DNA of 6,211 nucleotides from an uncultured Clostridia bacterium. Its GTDB lineage: Bacteria; Bacillota; Clostridia; Lachnospirales; Anaerotignaceae. The position numbers were made by a program, and so were the translations under genes. Position 1 is the first letter of the stretch, and each line of letters begins with the position of its first letter. Of the stretch, positions 1 to 5,399 are shown in pieces. The notes under the pieces are model-generated. The model did no database searches. It was not told the origin of the DNA and saw nothing but the letters and a program-made list of their open reading frames with translations. Where the stretch lies: the NCBI GenBank assembly GCA_947036475.1, contig CAMQRG010000120.1, positions 1 to 6,211 of the forward strand, read 5' to 3'.

Positions 1-270
1 TTCTATATTTATTCCCTTTTTGATTCTCACATAATTCACAAATGACCATAGTATGATGATTACAAATTCACACTTCAGTGAAAATTCATGGTCATTTAAG
101 ATATATCCAAGAACAGAAATCCACAATATAATCACAATGATTGACGCTGAAAATTTTTCACTTATAATAACATTTAGGCCAGCAGGTTTTTTCTTGCAAA
201 AGATGATAAGCCAAATCGAAAAAATTGTAAAAAGTCCTATTTCAATCCATATATAGTCTTTTGCATTCAT
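1..270 (-). CDS. Small membrane protein, C-terminus beyond the left edge
   Basis: The minus strand is open from an ATG at 270 to the window edge: 90 codons without a stop. An AGGAG ribosome binding site lies 10 bases upstream, and an in-frame TGA three codons upstream (about 277-279) rules out an earlier start. The product begins MNAKDYIWIEIGLFTIF. It has three strongly hydrophobic stretches at about residues 7-25, 41-58 and 68-79, separated by short charged segments (CKKKPAG, NDHEFSLKCE), and ends in the window with a basic run (VRIKKG). This looks like a multi-pass inner-membrane protein of a few helices. I do not recognise the family; small immunity or accessory membrane proteins are possible but unsupported. 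Codon use is very AT-rich, unlike the genes to the right. The plus-strand ORF at 53-256 is its shadow. Confidence 0.62.
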   Translation of the reverse strand, partial: MNAKDYIWIEIGLFTIFSIWLIIFCKKKPAGLNVIISEKFSASIIVIILWISVLGYILNDHEFSLKCEFVIIILWSFVNYVRIKKGINIE

Positions 271-321
271 ATATGATCATCTCCTAAAAAATTGAGGGGG
301 CTCATCTGACTACAATAATCG

Positions 322-351
322 TTTATAAGAAAAGTATTAAACGCTTTCTAA
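322..351 (-). promoter_or_regulatory. Possible promoter of the small membrane protein gene
   Basis: On the minus strand, TTAGAA (351-346) and TATAAA (327-322) are separated by 18 bases and would start transcription about 45 bases before the ATG at 270. The -35 match is poor (3 of 6). A 6-bp inverted repeat, CGTTTA (320-325) and TAAACG (338-343), overlaps the -10 and spacer and could be an operator half-site pair, but repeats this short are common in AT-rich DNA. The rest of 271-460 shows no gene, RNA or repeat that I can support. Confidence 0.25.
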
Positions 352-460
352 CCCTTATATAGCATTATGTATTAAAAAAAGGAAATCGTGACATAAACTA
401 TCTAAAATTTATTTTGTTCCCACCTAGGTTTTTCATACTGCTTTTCATCTTATCGCTTAC

Positions 461-504
461 CAAAAATAAAAACAGTTCTGCCAGCTTTTATACCAACAGA
501 ACTG
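461..504 (-). terminator. Rho-independent terminator closing the leftward gene cluster
   Basis: Arms CAGTTCTG (473-480) and CAGAACTG (497-504) form a perfect 8-bp stem with a 16-base loop. Read leftward, the stem is followed directly by TTTTTATTTTT (472-462), a classic U-tract. It lies 8 bases after the stop of the HicB remnant, so it would end the transcript of the whole cluster. On the plus strand the stem is followed only by CTTTTATTTA, so weak bidirectional action is possible. Confidence 0.8.
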
Positions 505-511
505 CTTTTAT

Positions 512-660
512 TTAATAGGCAAATGAATCAGGCTCAGAAATCCTGGCGCCTTCCTCAATCGCAACTTTTACATTCGTAAGCACCATTTCTATACTTTCGG
601 ATATAAAACGGTAAAACCTCCCTCCTCTTTGTCCTCCGCCACTTCCATACGGTACTGCAT
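512..660 (-). pseudogene. hicB: HicB-family antitoxin remnant, frameshifted and internally deleted
   Basis: An ATG at 660 lies downstream of an AAGGAAG ribosome binding site, 23 bases after the primase stop. It encodes MQYRMEVAEDKEEGGFTV followed by LYPKV and a TAG at 591-589. The opening matches the usual HicB start, in which a short strand is followed by an E-(D/E)-GG-(Y/F)-x-V segment and then YPDLPGC. The next frame continues the family pattern from 598 to a TAA at 514-512: ESIEMVLTNVKVA, then IEEGARISEPDSFAY, which resembles the HicB 'alanine-rich helix, LEEGIEIxEPDS' segment. The DLPGCxTxG segment and part of the helix are missing, as is the C-terminal DNA-binding part. The deletion between the two parts is not a multiple of three. 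HicB normally masks the HicA mRNA interferase; no hicA lies in the window. I read it as a decayed orphan antitoxin riding in the operon. The family match is from memory. Confidence 0.68.
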
Positions 661-683
661 CGCGATATATTCTTCCTTTTATT

Positions 684-1730
684 TTATGCTGCCATGCGTC
701 TGTTTTCTTTCCCTGCCAGCAGCATATCATCAATGCCTTTATACGAGGGGTTCCACTTCATCGGCTGCACAGCAACGCCGAGCTGTTCCATCCGCCCATA
801 AAACCTCTGCACGGAGAGCCCAACCGCCGGGTTGGTTTCCTGATCCATGTCAAACGCCTCTATTATCTCAGAAATGCCGAGTTCCCGAATCAGCTGTTCC
901 AGCCCCTTCGTACTGCCGACGCCGGGAAGGGCAATCAGGCAGGCGTCCTGCTCCATCAGGGCACAGGCTATGTCCGCTTTCAGCGCGCCCTCCGTGACAT
1001 AGGTTCTTATGCCTGGTTTCCAATTCACCACATGGAGAAACGCGGCACACTTCGTACCGCCGGGATACCCATTGCTGGAAAACCACTTATATTTCTGTTT
1101 CCCGCTGTTATCCAGCCTGACCTGCAAGCCCTGTATCCTGCCCTGCACGTCGCACACCGGAATGAAGAAGCCTTCGGACGTGACCATGTGCCACTGCCCG
1201 TTTTTCCGATAAAAGCCCGGCACGCCGGACAGGTCATATTTTCGGGAAAGCTCATACATTGCCTTACTGTAACATTTCCCATACTTCTTCGGGGCAGAGC
1301 GGTAGAGGTTTGCCGCTATTGTTTCGGTATCCAGCCCGCGGTTCTGCAAATTCAGCCTGTGCTCCGGCGCAAGCTCCAGCATACACAGGAGGTCATGATA
1401 AATCCGGCTCCGCTCTTCCAATGGCTTCATGGCCGTTCCGGGTCCTTTCCTATTATAGAGCGGCACGGGCGGGGCGTCAAAGTCCCCCGCCAGCTCCCTG
1501 TATGCCGCCGCGTTGCTGACACCGTTCAGGGCCGCATACAATGTGATGCTGTTCCCTGACGCCTTGCACCGCTGGCAGTGGAACACGTCTTTTGCCGTAT
1601 TCAGGTACAGCCTTGGCTGGCTGTCGTGGCAGAACGGGCAGTTCGCCCGTACCTCCGCGCCTGCCGCCTGCCCGTGCCTTATGCCGCAGAGTTCTGCCGC
1701 CTGTAAAATCGGGATATTCCTGAACGCCAT
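684..1730 (-). CDS. CHC2 zinc-finger and Toprim DNA primase-like protein
   Basis: This 348-residue protein probably works in priming replication of the element. Residues 31-60 form a zinc ribbon of the primase CHC2 type: CPFC (31-34), then HCQRC (51-55) and a K-A-S-G-N turn. The C-terminal half looks like a Toprim domain. YVTEGALKAD (244-253) carries the catalytic-type glutamate E247, ALPGVGSTKG follows at 267-276, and AFDMD (292-296) supplies the DxD pair D294/D296. The C-terminus has the KGIDDMLL signature (331-338), as in DUF3854-type primase relatives of mobile elements. It is much shorter than DnaG (about 600 residues), and I see no helicase domain or full DnaG core, so priming activity is inferred. 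The start ATG lies one base after the stop of the SbcC-like gene (TGAAATG), with AGGAAAGG upstream inside that gene, which implies translational coupling. No key residue appears lost. Confidence 0.85.
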   Translation of the reverse strand: MAFRNIPILQAAELCGIRHGQAAGAEVRANCPFCHDSQPRLYLNTAKDVFHCQRCKASGNSITLYAALNGVSNAAAYRELAGDFDAPPVPLYNRKGPGTAMKPLEERSRIYHDLLCMLELAPEHRLNLQNRGLDTETIAANLYRSAPKKYGKCYSKAMYELSRKYDLSGVPGFYRKNGQWHMVTSEGFFIPVCDVQGRIQGLQVRLDNSGKQKYKWFSSNGYPGGTKCAAFLHVVNWKPGIRTYVTEGALKADIACALMEQDACLIALPGVGSTKGLEQLIRELGISEIIEAFDMDQETNPAVGLSVQRFYGRMEQLGVAVQPMKWNPSYKGIDDMLLAGKENRRMAA

Positions 1731-1731
1731 T

Positions 1732-3372
1732 TCACGCCGCCTTTCCTGCCCGGCTGCCCTTGTAAAGCACTGTCAGCGCCTTCCCTTTTTCCACTTTGGA
1801 AACGATGAGCTGCCCGGTGGGGCGCACATTGTCAATCACGGAGATGCTTTCCCCGTTATCCAGGAACGTCGGGTAACGCCTGCTTGAAAGCCGCTTTACC
1901 AGTTCCACGATTTCCAGCCCCGCGCGCATTTTCTCCGACAGGGACAGCTTTGTATAGTCCTTCCCATCATAGGTAAACCGGAACGTGTCCCTGATTTCGC
2001 CCGTTGTTTTCACCGTTTCGGACAATACGAGCCGGACGCGGTTCATTTCCAGCGGCGCGAAAAGCAGCTCGTTCCGCTTTCCCAGGTAGGCCGCGGCATA
2101 GCTGATGAGCCGTTTTTTCGCGTCAATCTCCTGCCGGACAGATTCCAGCTGTTCCCGTATATCGGGCTGTGCCAGCGTTTCGCTGAGCATACGGATTTTC
2201 GCTTCTAAATTCTTGCACTCCTGTCGAAGGGTATCTGTTTGGCACCCGCCGTTTTCCGGTTGGCGCTCCGTTCCCAGCGACGCAATGGCTTCTTCCAGCC
2301 TTGCCGTTTCCGCCGCCTGCTTCTCACGGAAATCCTGCAGCGCGGTTTCTTTTTCCTGCGTCAGCCGTTTCAGCTCCGCTTTTAACGCCTTGCCTTCTGC
2401 AATACACGCCTCTAACTGCCGTTTCAAAGTTTCCCTTGCCGCCAAAACAGCCTCGCTCGCCATTTCATGCCCGCAGAGGGCGCATTCCTGCCCGGCGCAT
2501 ACCTCGTGCAAATGCTTGAATACCGCGTCATGCCTGGCGTATTGGGCTTTCAGTTCCCCTTCGGTGCGGGAGATTTCCGCGTCATGTTCGAACGCAAACG
2601 CCTTGTCCTGTATCCTTTGCAGGCGCAGCTTTGCGCGGAACAGCGCCTCAGACAGGCTGCTTTCCTGTGCATTTTCCTGTATCAAAGCCTTTTGCGCCGC
2701 CAGCTCCGTTTTTGCCGTATCCAGCGCCGCCTGCGCTTTTTTCGCGCCGTCCGCCAGAAGGTCGGCCTGTCCTTGCAGATAGAGCAGGGTTTCTTCCAGT
2801 GCCTTCCCCTCGGCGCGGCGGTTCTTGATGTAGGTTTCCGGCGACAGGATATTCTCCCCTGTCAGCGCCGCCCGCGCGTCCTCCGGCAGTGCCGCCAGCA
2901 CCGCCTCATGGCTGACGGCCGGGAGCAGCTTTTCCAGCAGGTTCTTCCCGTCCGCGCCCAGCGTTTCAATGAAATACAGGGGGTTAAGCATGGACAGGAA
3001 AAGGTCCTTGTCCCCGAACAGGTTATATAAATCCGTCTGGCGGATCGTGTACCCGTCATAGGTAATGCCGTTGGCGTTGTTCTTCCTCGTTTTTGTCAGT
3101 TCATGCACTTCGCCGTCTGTGTCCGAAAATTTCACGGAAACAAAAGCCTCCTTTGCGTCCGTGTTCTGGAGCCTGTCCAGCGTTTTCTCGCCGAAAAAAC
3201 CTGTCCCCATGAACACAAAGGCGATGGCCTCGGCAATGCTTGTCTTGCCCGTGCCATTGTCGCCCAGGATAAAGTTGATGCCGTAGTCAAACTGGAACGT
3301 CCTCGGCTCCGGGAAGCCCTTAAAACCTGACATGGTAAGTTCTAAAATCCTGAAATCGTTGATTTTCTCCAT
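1732..3372 (-). CDS. Compact SbcC/Rad50-like SMC-family ATPase
   Basis: This 546-residue protein has the split-ATPase layout of SbcC, Rad50 and RecF-like proteins. The N-terminal lobe has FKGFPEPRTFQFDYG (residues 17-31), as in RecF/SMC openings, and the Walker A GDNGTGKT (37-44). Two charged, alanine/leucine/glutamate-rich coiled-coil arms (about 183-290 and 305-425) flank a zinc-hook half, CALC (297-300). The C-terminal lobe has an ABC-signature-like LSLSEKMRAGLEIV (476-489) and a Walker B-like YPTFLDNGES (500-509), where D505 and E508 are spaced DxxE rather than adjacent DE. The arms are only about 110-120 residues, against several hundred in cellular SbcC. No SbcD/Mre11 nuclease gene is in the window. 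The start at 3372 has AGAAAGGGG about 6 bases upstream. With Rad52 and primase neighbours, a role in recombination or end processing during element replication is likely. Naming it SbcC itself would go too far. Confidence 0.85.
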   Translation of the reverse strand: MEKINDFRILELTMSGFKGFPEPRTFQFDYGINFILGDNGTGKTSIAEAIAFVFMGTGFFGEKTLDRLQNTDAKEAFVSVKFSDTDGEVHELTKTRKNNANGITYDGYTIRQTDLYNLFGDKDLFLSMLNPLYFIETLGADGKNLLEKLLPAVSHEAVLAALPEDARAALTGENILSPETYIKNRRAEGKALEETLLYLQGQADLLADGAKKAQAALDTAKTELAAQKALIQENAQESSLSEALFRAKLRLQRIQDKAFAFEHDAEISRTEGELKAQYARHDAVFKHLHEVCAGQECALCGHEMASEAVLAARETLKRQLEACIAEGKALKAELKRLTQEKETALQDFREKQAAETARLEEAIASLGTERQPENGGCQTDTLRQECKNLEAKIRMLSETLAQPDIREQLESVRQEIDAKKRLISYAAAYLGKRNELLFAPLEMNRVRLVLSETVKTTGEIRDTFRFTYDGKDYTKLSLSEKMRAGLEIVELVKRLSSRRYPTFLDNGESISVIDNVRPTGQLIVSKVEKGKALTVLYKGSRAGKAA

Positions 3373-3393
3373 AAATATCCCCTTTCTTTAGAG

Positions 3394-3588
3394 AAAAGAC
3401 CTTGAGGGCTTTGCCCTCAAACTCCCACAAGCCCTTTGAAAAGGGCTTGACCCTAAACTTTATTGCGGAAAACTGCGTTTTCCGAGAAATATAAACTTTT
3501 CTATCCTCCATCGCATGGAATGCGATGGCAAACGGGTCGAGGGGCTGAGCCCCTCGCGGGGAATTGGGGCGGCGCCCCAAGGTCTTTT
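3394..3588. repeat. 11-bp inverted repeat spanning six of the seven hairpins
   Basis: AAAAGACCTTG (3394-3404) and its exact reverse complement CAAGGTCTTTT (3578-3588) lie 173 bases apart. They bracket the hairpins from 3402-3420 to 3564-3580. Each arm overlaps the base of the outermost hairpin by three bases. As RNA or as a cruciform, they could close a multi-branched junction holding six stem-loops in a 195-base unit, with the hairpin at 3611-3628 left outside. Pairing at this distance is inferred from complementarity only. Confidence 0.6.
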
Positions 3589-3628
3589 GGTACATCACCC
3601 AACAAGCAAAGGAAGGCTTCCGCCTTCC
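3394..3628 (-). repeat. Array of seven perfect small hairpins in the gap before the SbcC-like gene
   Basis: Seven perfect inverted repeats fill most of the gap between two genes: 3402-3420 (8-bp stem, 3-base loop), 3428-3449 (9 or 10 bp, tight loop), 3466-3484 (8 bp, 3), 3508-3528 (9 bp, 3), 3538-3556 (8 bp, 3), 3564-3580 (7 bp, 3) and 3611-3628 (7 bp, 4). Stem sequences differ between hairpins, but several share a GGGC or GGGGC core, for example TTGAGGGC/GCCCTCAA and CGAGGGGC/GCCCCTCG. Read leftward, the last hairpin (3611-3628) has a GGAA loop of GNRA type. None is followed by a good U-tract, so they are not simple terminators. The array could be a structured RNA leader of the SbcC-like gene, a cruciform-forming DNA site such as a replication or recombination site, or a REP-like palindromic repeat. 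An open frame through it (minus 3320-3769) looks like chance. Confidence 0.8.
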
Positions 3629-3647
3629 TCCACTGTATCCATTCTTC

Positions 3648-3995
3648 CTATATTGCAGGAGCCAGCACCGGTATCTCCTGTTCCCCGCCATAAATCCCGC
3701 CGGAGAACATACTGCTGTCGATGCCAATGTATCCATCTTCCGCAATCCATTCGCGCAAAGCCTGTGCATCGTCCTGATTTCCTACCGCCATATAGCCCCA
3801 GAAATCAACAACCACCCTGTTTTCAATGCAGCAGGGTTCGCTCCAGTCTTCGCTGCTATGCCTGAGCTCAAACACGGCATATCCCAGCCGCTGGCATTCC
3901 TCTTTCCATTTCCTGTCGTGCCTCGTTTCAAAAAGCAGGCAGTCGATGTCCCTGCTTTTCGTATGCAGGACGGCCCCGCAAAAGTCATATTTCAT
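3648..3995 (-). CDS. 115-residue acidic protein of unknown function
   Basis: The ATG at 3995 is preceded by AGGAAGGAGG at about 8 bases spacing and lies 17 bases after the Rad52-like gene's stop, so it belongs to the same transcript. The product is soluble and acidic, with no membrane segment or signal peptide. Visible pieces are DFCGAVLHTKSRDIDCLLFETRHDRKWKEE split around residues 4-33, then YAVFELRHSSEDW (39-51), CCIENRVVVDFWGYMAV (55-71), and a Gly/Ser-rich stretch near residues 92-104. The central 'LR-(S/D)-D-W-(x)-P-x-x-IE-x-x-V-V-V-(N/D)-F-x-G' pattern faintly recalls small LPD-type domains found on mobile elements, possibly LPD28, but I cannot confirm this. It has four cysteines (6, 19, 34, and the 55/56 pair counted as one site) without a clear zinc-finger spacing. 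Its function is unknown. Confidence 0.72.
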   Translation of the reverse strand: MKYDFCGAVLHTKSRDIDCLLFETRHDRKWKEECQRLGYAVFELRHSSEDWSEPCCIENRVVVDFWGYMAVGNQDDAQALREWIAEDGYIGIDSSMFSGGIYGGEQEIPVLAPAI

Positions 3996-4012
3996 TCCTG
4001 TGCGCCTCCTTC

Positions 4013-4792
4013 CTATGCCGCGATTTCATATTCCGGCATCGTATAATATGGCCCGAAATCCGCCTGCTTTTTCTCCAGCTTCGCTTTCCTCAGCTTCGTG
4101 CCGGAAACCAGGCCGGTATCGCCTTTCTTGGCATAAACAGAAACCTCCCTGCCATCTTTGGCCACCAGCTTCAGGTATACACTTTTGCCGGAATCAGACG
4201 CTGACTTTACGATGTAATCATATTCTATGACATTCTCAGGAGGATTTGCGGCAGGGGCTGTCTGCATGGCGTCCTGCCCCTGCGCCTTGCCCGGCACAGT
4301 GCCGCCGCCAGACAGCGCGGCAACGCTGTTGTCGTAATGCCGCCGCAGCTTGGCGTACTCCTCCTTTTTGATACGGGAGCCTTTGCCGGACGTGCCGATC
4401 GGCTCGATTGCCACCCAGATGCTCGCCATATCGTAGAGATAGCGCCCAATGCCCCAGAGCACCGCCGCGCGCTTGAAGGAATCGGACAGCCCGCCCTTGA
4501 CCGGCTCGATGTCCGTATTCTCCGCGCCGTCATATTTCATGACCCACGCGCCGCGTTCCGCGTCATACAGGCCGATACCGCAGACCTGCGATTTTTCCTG
4601 CCAGAGCAGGAATTCATTTGTCCAGTTCATCGGGCCGACCGCCTCGTCCAGCCGGTTCTGTATCGCGCGGCTGTCCAGGTACGGCACCGCCATACCCTGC
4701 GTCTTATCCTTGTTCGTGACCTGCACTTTCCAGTCAATGTCCTCATAGGGGAACGGCCTTCTCAGTTGTTTCAAAATTTCTTTCATATCCAT
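4013..4792 (-). CDS. Rad52/Rad22-type single-strand annealing protein
   Basis: This 259-residue protein has the conserved Rad52/Rad22 N-terminal core. It opens with LKQLRRPFPYEDIDWKVQ (7-24). It continues with VPYLDSRAIQNRLDEAVGP (36-54) and NWTNEF (56-61), which resemble the Rad52 'YI....I..LN.vfG...W' region. The strongest block is DGAENTDIEP followed by KGGLSDSFKRAAVLWGIGRYLY (88-120). Proteins of this family bind single-stranded DNA as rings and anneal complementary strands; phage and plasmid members act as recombinases. Residues 160-187 are a Gly/Ala/Pro/Gln-rich linker. Residues 190-257 form a small beta-rich tail (YDYIVKSASDSGKSVYLKLV) of unknown fold. The ATG at 4792 has GAAGGGAG 9 bases upstream; the ATG two codons later is also possible. 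It sits 27 bases after the 183-residue gene. Confidence 0.85.
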   Translation of the reverse strand: MDMKEILKQLRRPFPYEDIDWKVQVTNKDKTQGMAVPYLDSRAIQNRLDEAVGPMNWTNEFLLWQEKSQVCGIGLYDAERGAWVMKYDGAENTDIEPVKGGLSDSFKRAAVLWGIGRYLYDMASIWVAIEPIGTSGKGSRIKKEEYAKLRRHYDNSVAALSGGGTVPGKAQGQDAMQTAPAANPPENVIEYDYIVKSASDSGKSVYLKLVAKDGREVSVYAKKGDTGLVSGTKLRKAKLEKKQADFGPYYTMPEYEIAA

Positions 4793-4819
4793 ATCATCAT
4801 GCTCCCTTCGTATGTATTG

Positions 4820-5371
4820 TTATGCGTTTTCCGGTTGTATGCGGGCGATGCGCCGCAGGGCGCGGGCGCCGTTTTCGTTCAGCTGCCTCTGCCATGCGTT
4901 TTTGCTCGGCGCCCATTTGAAGCCGTTGGATTTCAGGGCTTTCCGGGTTTCCTCGTCGGGTTTTTCGTCGAAAAATACCTGTATGCGGTTCTCCTCCGCA
5001 TTCATCACGACACTGCCGCCGGGGAACGCCCAGCCCTCGCCAAAAGCCGCGCTGTCACGTTTTTCCAGTTCCGCGATACGCTCCCTGATCCGCCTGATGT
5101 TGGCGTTATTGTTTTCCAGCCGGAAGGACGGGAACGGCTTATGCCCGTAATAGTTCAGCAGGATATAGCTGTCCATCTCGGCCGCCGCAGCGTCGTCCAT
5201 AGCCTCAAAGCCCTTCATTGTCCGATGCTTTTTGTAGTGGGCGTTTGCGCGTTTCATGTATTCCTGCCGTTCTTTCAGGGATTCGAGCTTCCTGCGCAGC
5301 TTTTCCACTGCGCACGGGTCGTCCGCAGATATGATTTTGCTGTTTTCCCACTTCTCTTTGTTCTCTGCCAT
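4820..5371 (-). CDS. 183-residue mobile-element protein of unknown function with C-terminal GFKWAPSKNAWQRQLN module
   Basis: The start at 5371 is chosen because AAAGGAG stands 7 bases upstream; the frame is open to an ATG at 5410, but that start has no such site and would overlap the upstream ArdC-like stop. The product is hydrophilic. A charged helical region (about 18-50, VEKLRRKLESLKERQEYMKR) is followed by a segment with NYYGHKPFPSFRLENNNANI (73-92) and a second charged helix (93-105). The C-terminal domain has GWAFPGGSVVMNAEENRIQ (113-131), FFDEKPDEETRKALKSNGF (133-151) and KWAPSKNAWQRQLNENG (152-168). I recall this C-terminal module from uncharacterised proteins of Firmicutes mobile elements, including the tails of DUF3560-like proteins, but no function is known to me. 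A nucleic-acid role is suggested only by its neighbours. Confidence 0.82.
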   Translation of the reverse strand: MAENKEKWENSKIISADDPCAVEKLRRKLESLKERQEYMKRANAHYKKHRTMKGFEAMDDAAAAEMDSYILLNYYGHKPFPSFRLENNNANIRRIRERIAELEKRDSAAFGEGWAFPGGSVVMNAEENRIQVFFDEKPDEETRKALKSNGFKWAPSKNAWQRQLNENGARALRRIARIQPENA

Positions 5372-5378
5372 AAAAATG

Positions 5379-5385
5379 CTCCTTT
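5379..5385 (-). promoter_or_regulatory. Ribosome binding site that fixes the start of the 183-residue protein
   Basis: AAAGGAG lies 7 bases before the ATG at 5371. It makes that codon, rather than the in-frame ATG at 5410, the likely start, giving a 28-base gap after the upstream gene. Confidence 0.8.
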
Positions 5386-5399
5386 CCGCGTCCTCAGTT

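Noticed and set aside
53..256. Plus-strand 67-codon ORF in the AT-rich left end
   Set aside because: It lies opposite a better-supported minus-strand membrane protein gene that has a proper ribosome binding site and continues past the window edge.
512..733. 73-codon minus-strand ORF starting inside the primase gene
   Set aside because: Only its last part (from about 598) matches HicB. The true HicB start is in another frame at 660, so the ORF is an artefact of the frameshifted remnant.
2105..2782. Long plus-strand ORF of 225 codons opposite the SbcC-like gene
   Set aside because: Its serine/alanine/cysteine-rich composition is the mirror of the coiled-coil coding strand, and there is no start signal or recognisable domain.
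3394..3628. CRISPR array
   Set aside because: The hairpins have different sequences and no constant direct repeat or spacer length, and no cas gene is present.
3611..3628. Intrinsic terminator after the 115-residue gene
   Set aside because: The stem is followed leftward by TTTGCTTG, not by a real U-tract.
3320..3769. Minus-strand 149-codon open frame running through the hairpin array
   Set aside because: It overlaps the end of the 115-residue gene and the start of the SbcC-like gene, lacks a ribosome binding site, and its sequence is dictated by palindromes. Similar read-through ORFs arise wherever such repeats lack stops.
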